A DNA stretch of 64,000 bases from Cliona cf. orientalis (lineage: Eukaryota > Porifera > Demospongiae > Clionaida > Clionaidae), in the NCBI GenBank assembly GCA_963930775.1, contig OZ005698.1:2796501-2860500 (forward strand). The letters are read 5' to 3'. The translations under genes were made by a program, and so were the position numbers. Every line of letters starts with the position of its first letter. The first letter of the stretch is position 1. Below the pieces are notes generated by a model that saw nothing but the letters and a program-made list of their open reading frames with translations, made no database searches and had not been told where the DNA came from. Below, piece after piece: positions 53,520 through 64,000 of this stretch.

Positions 53520-54471
53520 TAAGGTGCCTGATTTATCAGAAAAAGGAAGTTGTAAAATATTCATAGCTGGCGCGCCACAACGCGTCACACATTGTAATTG
53601 TGGTTACCTCATGCGGACTACTCCCCATATACTTCTATAGACAAAGGGCGTGGGCCCCAGTGCTACACTTAGAAGACAGGCTGTTCAGTGAACTTTTTCC
53701 AGATTTCCAAGGCTTCATTCTCAGACGGTCTACTCAGTATCGATTCCATGCCACTGCTGCTGGTTAAGGACATAGTATGGATCATAAATCTACCCTTGTG
53801 CTCATTCTAGAATGTCCATTACTGATTTGCACAAAATTCAAAGTTCATTCCAGACAGCAATTTGTCCACGGTCAGCAGACAAGATGGCTCACTATGAAGA
53901 ATCTATTTGTCACGAAGAGTTTTCGCTTGGACTGTAGGTAGTACTAGTACTAAAGTTTAGCCTGCATGACTTGTGTTTAATAGCTTAGCTATGTTGTACT
54001 CTGGAGGGAAGTCTGTCTAAAGTCATGAATTATTTGTTCTTTTAAAGTGTGTTTGGTGTTCACCAGGTACGTCCAGTACTCTCCAGATTGTAGTTAAAGA
54101 TAGTTCTGATACTTAGCTACCTATTTGTATACCAGGGTCTAGAGGTACAGCTTGCCCATTACTGATTTGCACAAAATTCAAAGTCTGTCCTAGCCAGGCG
54201 CGGGTTGACCACCGTGGCCACCATTGTCACTAGTGAAGACCATACTTCTGGATGATCTTGATACCACTAGAAAGCGCTTTTTGTGCTCTCTTCAATGGTA
54301 CCTTAGACAAGTTCATAGCTTGTTCACAACAAAAGTTACAAGCTGAATAATGTAGCTATAATTTTTACCGCCACGTGTGCGGCTTGCATATCATTAACCC
54401 CCATATACGTAGTACAAAATTCCATTTTCCGATAAAATGTATGGACTTCCGGTCACCTTAGCGTAGACTGA
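53520..54471. mobile_element. ~0.95 kb MITE with CAGTCTACACTAAG ends, copy 2
   Basis: The ends CAGTCTACACTAAGGTG and CACCTTAGCGTAGACTG form inverted repeats, and ATTG flanks both sides. The inner TTACTGATTTGCACAAAATT occurs twice, echoing the related segment in copy 1 (33029-33961). Its right end abuts the reverse-transcriptase fragment. Confidence 0.75.
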
Positions 54472-55465
54472 TTGGTTTGAGCTCCAGGAGTCAGAGAAAA
54501 TCCCTTGTTCCAGTAATCTGTTGAAAAGTGTTGTAGTGCATAGGCGTAGGAAGATGATTTGGTAAACGGGTGCTCTGATGCCCATGTGTACACTAAATCG
54601 ATAACATAAAAAACACTTCAGAGCAATATGTGACTTTGTGTGTGTTCCACTCAGAAATTTTGTGGGTGCACCAGCACCCGGTGCACCCATGCTTCCTACG
54701 CCAGTGTAGTGAATGATATGAGATCGCTGTTGAACAGCTTGAAAGCTGTCGGTGAGAGACCGCCTTGTTTTTCTTCAAGCATGAAATTGCTGCCCTAACT
54801 TCCTCTTCTTCGATAGGATCGTCTAGAATAGGGTTCGTTTCGGAATCGTGGGGAGGAACAGCGTGAGATCTATCCTCAGGGCCAGTTAGCAAAGACTCAA
54901 AGTATGCCCCCCCCCAGCCTATCAGTAGGTACAGGAATTTCCTTGTCATCAGTATTTTCACTAGTTACACTGGCAATTTTTCTCCAGTATTCGCAAGGGG
55001 TTTTAGATTTAAATTCTTTGAGCTCTGTATGCAATTTGGATATGATAGCTATTAGCTACATTTCTTTTGCCTACTATTAAGTTCTTGAGTTGCGTCTTTC
55101 TTTCAGAGGGGTTTATTTTTGTGTTTGATAGACTTTTTCCAGGCTCTATTTGCCTTTTTCCCACCACTGAGTTCAAATTCGGAAGGAGTCAACATACTAC
55201 CATCACAGAGAATGCACTTGTTCATACCTTTTGCCCCTGCCATTTTGCGCAACTTCTCTAGATAGAGCACACCATTCAAATCGCCGCAGCTTACTTCGAT
55301 ATAGCTAGCTTCCAGAGTGGCTAGCTCCTTCCTTGGTCGTCCATTTTCGAATTCATTCAATTGCCTCTGCGTCCTCCTGGGAGCAGCTTTCTTCCAACGT
55401 TGAACATTGAGACAAGGTAAGCTCCACTACAGGAGCGAGCTGTTTTGGTGATGTGCACTCCGCCA
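54472..55465 (-). pseudogene. SAND-like domain next to a broken LINE-type RT fragment
   Basis: Reading the minus strand from an ATG at 55465 (MAECTSPKQLAPVVEL) and then in another frame, the region 55100-55300 encodes a SAND-like segment: VSCGDLNGVLYLEKL, KCILCDGSMLTPSEFE, WKKSIKHKNKPL. A stop follows. Further along (54720-55020) the frame gives KSKTPCEYWRKIA, EEEVRAAISCLKKNKA and, after a one-base shift, SPTAFKLFNSDL. Then comes LFNRLLEQGIFSDSW, split by the MITE at 54539-54706. The latter motifs are those of the N-terminal fingers of non-LTR reverse transcriptases. SAND is a DNA-binding module of chromatin proteins. Whether the two belong to one element is inference. Confidence 0.55.
54539..54706. 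mobile_element. Small hAT-like MITE nested in the RT fragment
   Basis: AGGCGTAGGAAG near the left end is mirrored by CTTCCTACGCC at right, with TGTAGTG on both sides as target duplication. Removing it restores the minus-strand reading ISFTTLFNRLL. The duplication length is near the 8 bases typical of hAT. Confidence 0.7.
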
Positions 55466-55839
55466 TGCAACGGTAAACCCATACGCGTAAATTGATACAG
55501 GTTCAAAGTTCATTCCGCTTCCATCTGCGCATGCGCAGGGTGCTAATGGCACTGGCAGGATACTGTTTGTGCATGAGCTATGTCTCCATGTTTTGTGAGC
55601 ATGTACTGATCATGCACACTAGCCACATTATCCCATGATAATGACATTAAATATAATTATACTTTTGTTTTTATTATTATGACGCATGCGTACAACCGTA
55701 CTGACAGCGCCGGATATCGCACATTCCTTCCGACTGCATGACATAGTAAAGTGTATTCTTATAAGTTACGCCTCGGACAGTTTACTGTGCAAATTGGAAG
55801 GGTATTGCGCGCAGTTTCTTGAAGACGGAAAGAAGTAGC

Positions 55840-55912
55840 ATGGCTTTCAAGATTCAGCCAATACTCATTATTGTACTGTTGATCAGTACTGCCCACTACA
55901 ATTTTGCGAATG
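55840..55912 (+). CDS. Candidate signal-peptide first exon with phase-1 donor
   Basis: ATG at 55840 opens MAFKIQPILIIVLLISTAH, a short basic start, a 9-residue hydrophobic core and small residues before a likely cleavage site, then YNFANG at the GTAGGT donor (55913). The exon ends phase 1, the phase used by every SRCR and EGF exon of the neighbouring receptor. A phase-compatible segment 56286-56338 (SYSCNVGPSGAQPVESK) has AG and GT edges and could be exon two. No SRCR or EGF exon follows within the window, so the rest of the gene, if real, lies beyond a long intron. Confidence 0.4.
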
Positions 55913-56338
55913 GTAGGTGTATTACAATGTAGTATGGTTGCGATCCCGCGGACGCCCGAATTCTTTTGCGCTTCGCTGATCGCGCACACCGGGGATCGAT
56001 CGCGCAAGCATTACAAATAGGGATTTCGCACTATAATCATAATAGCTATAGTCTAGCAAGAGATTAGCTATAGAATGGTACCGTTTAGTACAGTACAGTA
56101 ACTATTATTTACAGTAGTATAAAGGCGTTGATTTTTAGCTCTATGGAAATTTGTATGCAAAAAAAAAAATCCTTTTTAGTCTGTAATCGGGCGTCCGGAA
56201 TCGCTAGTTATATAATAAATTAAATATGTCATGTATATATATATAATTATAATATAAATATTATAGTCCATGGCTAGGTACACAGCTAGCTATAGCTGCA
56301 ATGTTGGTCCATCTGGGGCACAGCCAGTTGAGAGCAAG

Positions 56339-57774
56339 GTAACAATGGGACCTTCTCCTCGACATTAGCTATACTGTAGTAGCTATTATACCAGCACTGA
56401 ACTCGCATCTTACAGCGGTATACAAACCTGAAAAGCGCGTATTATAATTATAACTAGCTACTTCACTGATCGAACATTTGGACAGATACAAAGGTTACTA
56501 AGTCTTATAGATGGTAAACCTAAATTAGGTGATGTACCGGAAAAGTTAAGTGTTCATATAATTATGATAATTTTACTGACTCAGAGGTGTGCTCTTCTAT
56601 TTTGCTCCATGATGTATTGTAACTAGCTGTGCATGACAGACCTAGCTAGCTATAATATACATATTATGCTATTTATGTACGCATGATGCATAATATTATT
56701 ATCATAAATCGTCCCCCTGACATATATAACAAGGTATACTAGCTATTCCTAACTTTCATTCGTCTGATATATAAATATCACTCCATCACAAGCACTATAG
56801 GTCTGCTTATCATTAATAAATACGATCATCTGATCACTGGATATGTGGGAGTTTCTAAATCTGATATACTAAGCTATTCATGCATCATTGTAATAATGTT
56901 ATGGAGATCGTGATGATAATAATGGAAATAGCAACTATCAACATCATTGCAATGATTTATGGTATAGCAATTATCTGCAGGTGCATGCTTGCTACATGTA
57001 ATTCATAATCATGCATAGCAATGTGATGCATTATATCCCTAGACCATAATATGATAGTCTCCATGGTGCTATAGCCAGCTATTTTATGATTATCTTACTA
57101 ACTGCATGTAGAATGAATATTAAGCTAGCTATAGGATTTTGAGGGATTTTTACTTATAACTATCATTCGCCTGCTATAAATATTGTTCTTGCCAGACATT
57201 CTGTCTATGGTTTAATATTACAATTGTGCAGATTCATGGAAATTTCAAACAAACAGTGAACCGGCTTATAGTTTTATGGTACCGACCCTATAAGTAGCTA
57301 TCATAGAGTCTTAAAACAGGTAACTTTCTGAATTTAAGCTTTCTAAGTGCCGAAATCGGAATCTTTATCTATCTATTGAGGCCAAGATCATTCATCAAAA
57401 TACTGATTGTAGCTACATGCCAGAACCAGATGTTAAAAACAGCCATTTGTCACTCTTTCTCTCTTTCTTTTTCATTATATGGGCTAACTCAGACTTCCTT
57501 GATCTATCACCTTAGTTTTTGTGTAAATCAACTCCATTTTGTAGCGCGCAGGTCCATGACACGCGTTGTGGATGTGTACGGCGCATTAACGAAAAGGGTG
57601 TGTTTGATACGCCATTTTGTCATATAATGCGCATGCTCATAATGTGTTGTCATGGTGAAGTCATGTGATTATAGTCAGCGGCTAGCTAGATAGCGCTCGA
57701 GCGCGAGTGCGATATATATAGCGAACCTAGCTAGCTAGAGGCTAGCGCGTGCAGCGCTATAGTGCTGCGCTGGG
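56339..57774. other. AT-rich DNA, nothing recognised
   Basis: There are many TATAATATTAT-like palindromes and TAGCTAGCTATA runs but no exon, RNA gene or bounded element that I can support. Confidence 0.5.
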
Positions 57775-58035
57775 ATAAGGAGATTCGAGGCCTCAACGTA
57801 CGGGCGCGGAACGGCCCTCAGCAGTCGGCATAACAGCCAGGTCAGTCAGAGTGACAAAGACAGTCGATAAAATATTAATGATAGCTACTGGGGTCTCATA
57901 GCTACTTCAGTGGCCACCTGAAACAGCCTTCAATGGCATATGTGCTTATAAGGCGAGTTAACGAGGGGCGTGGCTACTACTACTACTGGTACTTTTGCGC
58001 GCACGCGCGAACTTCGGCACCTCCCGGGCCATCTT
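57775..58035. repeat. Diverged relative of the 50131-50471 MITE
   Basis: Collinear similarity: ACAGCCAG, GATAA, AAACAGCCTTC, GAGGGGCGTGG, a GCGCGC-rich block and CACCTCCC. Ends are not recognisable. Confidence 0.5.
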
Positions 58036-58248
58036 CAAAAATAATTATACTTACTGTAGTTGCACTTGCGTAATAAAATAAAGCAGAAACAAATATAAAA
58101 ACAATTGACTGAAAGTTTTGAAGGATGAAAAAGGGATGGAAATAGCTATGCCAAAAAGTATACAAACAAGATTTTTAGGGATAAGAGATAATCACACAAC
58201 CACTACATCCCTACGCTTGCTTTTAGAGTAGCATGGGGATTATAAATA

Positions 58249-59122
58249 CAGTGGAACCTCTCTGAAGCGGACACCACTGGGGCCAAAAATTTTGTCCGCT
58301 GTAGCGAGATTGTCCTTAGCTTAGGGGTTGGTGGTCGACCACACCCTCCTAAAATAGCGGCCAGTTTAGCTATATGATAAAGCACTACTGTGGACGACGA
58401 AAAAGACCGTATTAACAGGGGCGGATCTAGGATTTTTAGTATGGTGGGGTTGTAGGTTTAATTGCGCGCGAAGCGCGCGAAATTTTTGCGACCACGCCCA
58501 CTTTTAATGAGCCACGCCCACTTTTAGTCGCCCCAGATGACCTAGTAACACTGCAGTAACACTCAGCTGACTCTTGTGGTCTACAGTAGATTATTCATAG
58601 CTGAAGCCATGTTCAGGGTGTACCACTAACCACCGTGCACCACCTGTTGGTTTGAGGCCAATTATGTACTACACAGCTTATCTGCTGCTAACCATAGAGT
58701 GGCAGCTACTGTGACAAGCTATAGTAAGCCTTGTATATAAGTGGGAGGGGCTGCTCAAAATCGTTTGGGGGGGTTGCAACCCCAGCAACCCCCCCCCTAG
58801 ATCCGCCCCTGATTAATGAGAGACCTATCAACTGGCAGCTCCTAAGCAAGAGTTTGAGACATAATATTATTTTGGCTTTACTATAGTTACTGGTCGCTGA
58901 AACTAACCTGTTTAAATGGTGGGTGTGGCCTAACTGGCGTTACGCGAGGTTGTTTGCTATTGCGCAGGCTGAACGGGACCAAATTAAGTGTCCGTTATAC
59001 AGAATAGTGGGGTAACCGCTGTTGAGGGGGGTGGTTTGGAAGTAATATTAAAGTCTATGGAAATATAATCCAGACATTCAGAATTGTCCGCCGTTGAAGG
59101 ATGTCCGTGCGGGGTTCCACTG
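58249..59122. mobile_element. pogo/Tigger-like MITE with nested insertion
   Basis: CAGTGGAACCTC at 58249 is mirrored by GGGGTTCCACTG ending 59122. Inner TTGTCCGCTGTAGCGAGATT and related motifs resemble the element at 41032-41604. TA precedes the left end, and the right flank is CA, possibly a mutated TA. Another MITE (58416-58811) is inserted inside. Confidence 0.75.
58416..58811. mobile_element. MITE with CAGGGGCGGATCTAG ends, nested
   Basis: CAGGGGCGGATCTAGG at 58416 and CTAGATCCGCCCCTG ending 58811 are inverted ends, and ATTAA is duplicated at both sides (58411-58415, 58812-58816). It carries GCGCGCGAAGCGCGCG. It lies within, and so is younger than, the 58249-59122 element. Confidence 0.8.
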
Positions 59123-59149
59123 CAACAGTGCTTCCAAGCTGTTCTCCTA

Positions 59150-59300
59150 TCTTTCAGTATAAATATTCCCATTTTTCAGTATTTTGCATGCATTTTCAGT
59201 ATTTTATAAAGAGCTCCATATATTATGATGTATGTACTAAATTCTCCCAGTTTTCAGTATTTTTGAAATTCTATCAGTATTTATTTATGGTCAGAATTCA
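59150..59300. repeat. Irregular TTTTCAGTATTT repeats
   Basis: The motif TTTCAGTAT or close variants recurs about seven times in 150 bases, irregularly spaced. No function can be assigned. Confidence 0.5.
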
Positions 59301-59399
59301 GTAAAAATACCGGTACTGACAGATCCGTATACTTGGAGGCACTGACTGCAATAAGAACTGACTGACAGAGAGAACATGAAATTCTCCCATTATATTCAA

Positions 59400-60145
59400 T
59401 GCAGAGGCGTAGCCAGGAATTTAGGTAAGGGGATGGTGGACAACGCGCAAAATGTAGGCCACGCTTACTTATTAGCGTAAAGTGCCAATTATCGACATAC
59501 GGTTTTCTCCCGCGTGTGCTGTTGCTTAGGAACATCGCCTGAACTTCGAACTTGGACCAAAAGGTAGGGGGTCGCCAGGGCTACAAGTACCTAAAGTCTC
59601 AGGGGGCTGCCTATCAAAATACGTCTGCAATGGCAATTTTAGCTTATAATTGCGAATGCCAGTTATCAACAGTCGGTACGTATTATCGGCACACCGTATA
59701 CTTTCAATACAATCAATTATCGTCACTTGGAGCTTTGTCATCACAGTGCATGCAATCCAAGAGTAAGAAAATTATATAAAAAATACCAGCAGGTGCATAA
59801 TCATGAGCTCTAACTACTGAGACAACTTCATGTTCATAGGTGAGCTTGTTCGATCTTTATCGTTTTTTCAATCTTGGCAGAAGCGCCTCGGGAACGGCAC
59901 CATCGCGTCTTTGCCCCTGTATTGAGAAAGTAAGACACTGTGAGGGTCATCTTATCACAAATGAAGCAAAACTTACCTTCAAAAGTCCAGCCTGAAGCAC
60001 AGAAGCGAGTCGCGATCGACCACGCGAAGTTATTATTAAATGCGCCACGCCCACTGCCTATACTAAGGCCCTATGTCGACAATCGATACCCGTATTTCCA
60101 ATAGTTGATACCTGTCGGTAATTGGCACATTACGCTAATCGGTAA
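59400..60145. repeat. Region bracketed by an inverted segment
   Basis: ATTAGCGTAAAGTGCCAATT at 59473 is mirrored near 60140 (AATTGGCACATTACGCTAAT). This may be a decayed element. Boundaries are uncertain, and nothing coding is seen inside. Confidence 0.4.
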
Positions 60146-60617
60146 GGTCAAAGTACAAATTGTCACAGCGACCGCGTTCTGAACGTAGCTTGCGCGCGAG
60201 ACTAAGCGTAGCTAGCGTGCTGGCTCAAGATTTTCGGCCAAATGTTAAATATTAAAGATAAGTGTCTAGTAGCTACTGCCTGGAAAACATCGTCAGTTGA
60301 GTCCAAAAGGGAGCAATCATACCTGTGTGTCAAACTATAGGCTGATCTCCTTGCTCCCAATCCTAAACAAGCTACTTGAAAGGCATATCTATGGTTTAAT
60401 TTTCAACCATCTAAACTTGTATCATCCCATTGCCCTACAACAATGGGGCTTTCCGCCAAACTTAGAAATCTTCAGTATCTGCTCTTGTTGATGTTGCGTC
60501 AAAAGGTCTTAACCAAGGTAGTGAAATATGTGCTGTCTTCTTTGACTCCGGAAGGCATTTGACTCGGTTCCTCATAAATCACTTATTGACAAACTTAGAG
60601 CACTTGACCTTGACCCT

Positions 60618-61015
60618 AGTCTATCAAGCTAGACCCCTTTTTCGCCTGACGACCTTTACCCACTCTATCCACACGCGAAAAAGGGGTCAGGTTTAATCAA
60701 ATTTTGTCTGGCCAATCAGATTCAGCTTTTGAAATTCATGCAAGCAATTTATGCGTGGGTATAGAGTAGCAGTTGGCAAAAACAGGCACTAGACCAGGCC
60801 TACTATGCTTTTAGTGTTTTTAGAGCTTACTTTCAAACATAATAACATCAGACTGGGCCATCTGCTGCTGTTTTCTTGCGTTTGAACCAAGCGCGCACTC
60901 GTATTGCTTCACCAAATGAATTGCATTCCAACACTGACCTTTGCTGGACCCCTTTTCGCGTGTGGAGGGAGTAGGTAAAGGTCGTCGGGCGAAAAAGGGG
61001 TCTAGCTTGATAGAC
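60618..61015. mobile_element. MITE nested in the LINE
   Basis: TAGTCTATCAAGCTAGACCC is repeated in inverse at the right end, giving arms of about 43 bases ending near the GACGACCTTTACC motif. CCTTGACC flanks both sides as an approximately 8-base duplication that also repeats LDP codons of the LINE frame. Confidence 0.75.
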
Positions 61016-61173
61016 TACCTTGACCCCTACATACTTCGGTGGATATGCTCTTCCTTGATGGACAGAAAACAGTATGTTGTCCTGAACGGAAAGACATCTA
61101 CAACTTGCAGTGCTACATCAGGTGTTCCTCAAGGGTCAGTCCTGGGCCCATTGCTGTTCCTGATATACATTAA

Positions 61174-62195
61174 GGTACCATTAAATTGCGTGGGCGTGAG
61201 GTGGGGGATATGACACCTAAACCACATCAAAGTCATTAGTGAGGTGCATGTTGTGTAACCACGCCCTTTTAATTGCACAGGTCTCAGGGGTGTGGCTGCT
61301 AGAGCCGGAAGTGTTCATTTAATATCCTCCATGGACCGGAAGCCGAGCCGGAAGGGAGGGGCCAGGCCACGCCCAAAACAGCCCCACCCTCTTCCCCAAG
61401 GACCGCCATTCTCAATCAAGTGCCTACTAACCACCGGATGTCCACCGGAAGCCCACAATCAATCCCAATTAAAACACACAGCTTCCTCAAGGCCAAAACA
61501 CACACAAACACTTGGAGGCCGTTCTGCCACACCGCCCACGCAAGAGCTTACCTCATTTCCTGTGTGGGCGGAGTAACAACACGTCATCGCAACCACATCC
61601 GCTTCAAACCATCGTCGGCTTCCGTCCAGCCGTACAGGCCCCTCGATCGCACCGCCGTACAGTGCCTCATTAACAGACATGGCCTCACCTTTGACCTCCT
61701 GCCACGCCCCCAAAGCCTCCTCGCGGGGTTCAAAGGTCACCACCGCTTCCCGGACACGCCCACCTATCGCCGAGGCCAAGTCCCAGGCGCCGATGTCCAA
61801 GCACTGGCCCGTGAAGCCACGCCCAATCGGAAGCAATAAAACCTGCATTAATGCACACGCACACACTCCACACAGTGCCAGGAACACGCCCACATGCTTA
61901 ATTAGGCCTAATAAGCTAATTTGCTTTTTTTTTCTACTTAGTGTTTAATTTGTCGTTGCGGTTAATAGTTAAGAAAGAATGCTTTGATCTTGCTTTGATG
62001 TGGGCAATTACCGGCCTTTTCTTCAGGGGCCACTTCCGGTCGCTAATTACACGCGCATAATCATCCCTGGCCGATTCTGGACACGCCCACCTTCGACCAA
62101 AAGCACTCGTATGGCCTCTTCGGCCACGCCCCTTCACGATTCGCTAATTGAATTAGCCATTCCTGACGCTCACGCCCACGCAATTAAATGGTACC
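61174..62195. mobile_element. piggyBac-like TTAA element, copy 3 (inverted)
   Basis: Inverted ends GGTACCATTAAATTGCGTGG and complement, TTAA at 61170-61173 and 62196-62199, interior reverse-complementary to copies 1 and 2. It interrupts the LINE within the ILE-ASN codons after LLFLIYI. Unlike the others it lacks the extra 40-base segment, and the poly-A region is replaced by a short mixed T-rich sequence (about 61925-61950). Confidence 0.85.
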
Positions 62196-63060
62196 TTAAC
62201 AATTCAGTCGACTGTTGTAATAGAAGGCAATTGTATAACTCTATATGCTGATGACATGCTATTATATAAAATCATTAACAATCCATAAGATTTCATCTGT
62301 GTACAACAGGGCATCAACAACGTTTGACGCTGGGTCACTGGAAGCAATCTCTTGACTAAACTCTGCATAGTGCAAAACTATGATGGTAACAAGGCGTAGA
62401 ACAAGAGCGATTCCAGTCCCTGAACTGAAATTGTATGGGCAAGCCTTAGAAAGAGTCTTTGAATACAAGTATCTACGTGTAACTCTCTCATATAACCTAT
62501 CATGGTCACCTCATGTCGAAAAGATTGTGGCAAAGACTCAAAGGCTTACAGGAATGCTATACCGGCAGCTCTATCAATGGTCATATCCTGAGACTCTCCT
62601 TAAGATCTATTTGTCTGTGATTAGGCCACATCTTGAATATGCTACCCCTGTGTGGAGTCCTAATTTAATCAAAGATGTTAATAAATTGGAACATGTGCAG
62701 AGGTTTGTACTTAGAGTGTGCACAAAAGAGTGGAGTACGTCGTACAAGGATCTGCTTGAGAAGTGCCATGTACCAGAGCTCTCTACTAGGAGGGATCACC
62801 TTATATAGTCTCGGCCTCCTACATAAATTCATTAATGGAGAATGTATCCTACCGAATGCTCCTCTCTTGACCTACTCTACGTACCACCTACTCGTCTCCA
62901 CATGCTCAAATGTAGCTAATAGATATGTCTTGCCTTTTGCGCATACCAACTTGCTCCAGGGCTCATACTTTCATTGCGCAATATCATTGTTGAACTCTCT
63001 TCCTTTGTCAGTATAACAACCACCACATCCCTACCCTCCTTTAAAAGGATGTTAACACAC

Positions 63061-64000
63061 GTTCATTAAATCCTAGCTAATATTAAATTTAATGTCATTC
63101 ACATCATAATCATAATAATATAGTACTATTATATTATGTTACTGTCATGCATGAATACATACTTTGTACTAGTGCTTTTTCTGCACTATTTTATGTGTCC
63201 CTTGCATACTTATGCATAAATTATCATGAAGAAAAACTGTCTTCTAGGCTATATTTTTGTAGTAGATGACGGTTTGGAGTAGCTAAGGGGGTGCTCGAGC
63301 CCCCTCCCCCCTCCCCCCCGGCTAGGCTACTGTTAAAGTCAAGAACACTCCAAGAATAGAAAAAATCAACATCAATAGGTCTGTAATAATCAAGAAAACC
63401 AAGCGCACTCAAGATGTGGGCGAATAAAAGCTTTATAAAGTTTCAACATCAAATCAGGGTGACAATGGTGGAAATTTTCTATAGCTAGCTATATGAGCCC
63501 AATTAACTTCCTGCTGCTACATGATTAAGAAGGATGAGGTGCATGGAGCCCTTCCTCGTTTTGTTGCAAATTCTGCTAATGTGATCATTCTAAGTTAGGT
63601 CTGAAGTTATATAAAAGTATGATACCCCACTACTGCAACACCCGCTTTAATAAATAGCTAGAGGAAGGAGAGCAATGGAGAGAGAACGTTTACAGGATAT
63701 TAACATGAGTGAGCACTTGCTGGTAGCTATTGAATTTCAGATGCTTTACTTCTTCAGTATATTAAATTCTCAATAGCAGTGATATCAGCTTGTAATAGTG
63801 GATAGTCTGCATGTGAGGGAATGCTACAGTAAATGGTGATGTCATCTGCATACAACGATATCATTGAACTGGATGGAGAAATTTGTTGAGCCACATCATT
63901 AGCTATAGCTAATATAGCTAAATAGTAAAAAAAAAAACAATGGTCCCAAAATAGACTCCCGATACGACGTACTGTGGCTATGTTGTTGGTTTCATAGTTT
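63061..64000. other. LINE 3' flank and unassigned DNA
   Basis: This may include a LINE 3' tail to about 63240. A pyrimidine run CCCCTCCCCCCTCCCCCCC lies near 63301. No gene is supported up to the window end. Confidence 0.45.

Larger units (their letters stand above)
60255..63060 (+). pseudogene. 5'-truncated LINE reverse transcriptase with two nested insertions
   Basis: The pieces in order are 60297-60490 (SNYRLISLLPILNKLLERHI, the RT NYRPISLL-type block), 60490-60620, 61015-61173 (MDRKQYVVLNGKTS, SGVPQGSVLGPLLFLIYI), 62200-62275 (LYADDMLLYK, carrying the catalytic YADD motif in a shifted frame) and 62395-63016 (WSPHVEKIVAKTQRLTGML, RPHLEYATPVWSPN, and a C-terminal LHKFINGE in another frame). 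It has several frameshifts and no endonuclease domain. The motif order is that of non-LTR elements of the Jockey/CR1/L2 kind. Insertions at 60618-61015 and 61174-62195 interrupt it. Confidence 0.82.

Overview
The window looks like animal (metazoan) nuclear DNA, most likely from a sponge, though another SRCR-rich invertebrate cannot be excluded. It shows short phase-1 exons of SRCR and calcium-binding EGF type, compact GT-AG introns (many 50-110 bases), AT-rich intronic DNA and very many small inverted-repeat DNA transposons. The organism call is inference. No prokaryotic-style gene organisation, rRNA, tRNA or CRISPR array was seen.

Positions 919-42562 read as one very large plus-strand gene whose 5' end (signal peptide exon) lies outside the window or was not found. 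I place 46 half-domain exons that pair into 23 SRCR domains (919-22931), then 36 intact EGF exons (29811-40919) and one wrecked EGF exon (40970-41656). These are followed by a SEA-like juxtamembrane region, a transmembrane helix and an NPxY-bearing cytoplasmic tail (41770-42562). Nearly every intron is phase 1. The product would be a type I membrane receptor of more than 4,200 residues. A second 3' cassette (two EGF exons, a transmembrane helix and a longer tail ending in a YEEI motif, with an AATAAA just downstream) lies at 46134-47132. It is either an alternative 3' end of the same gene or a decaying partial duplicate.

The exon arrays record several rounds of duplication: a four-exon unit of about 0.93 kb (two SRCR domains) repeated with its introns across 919-18223, a separate four-domain set that starts again after 3.2 kb at 18281-22931, and a five- to six-exon EGF block present three times. 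Introns have been loaded with transposons. These include a six-copy roughly 0.4 kb repeat array split by a piggyBac-like element (5331-8876), MITEs with TACCGTA ends, an inverted MITE pair around four SRCR exons, and an old BEL/Pao LTR retrotransposon between the SRCR and EGF halves (23769-28127).

From 47133 to the end the window is mostly repeats: two more copies of the TTAA-targeting piggyBac-like element, hAT-like and pogo-like MITEs (some nested), a 5'-truncated LINE carrying two nested insertions (60255-63060), and a minus-strand reverse-transcriptase fragment next to a SAND-like domain (54472-55465). Two weak host-gene candidates lie here: a chain of short phase-compatible exons at 51834-53457, and a signal-peptide exon with a phase-1 donor at 55840-55912 that could start a neighbouring gene of the same architecture.
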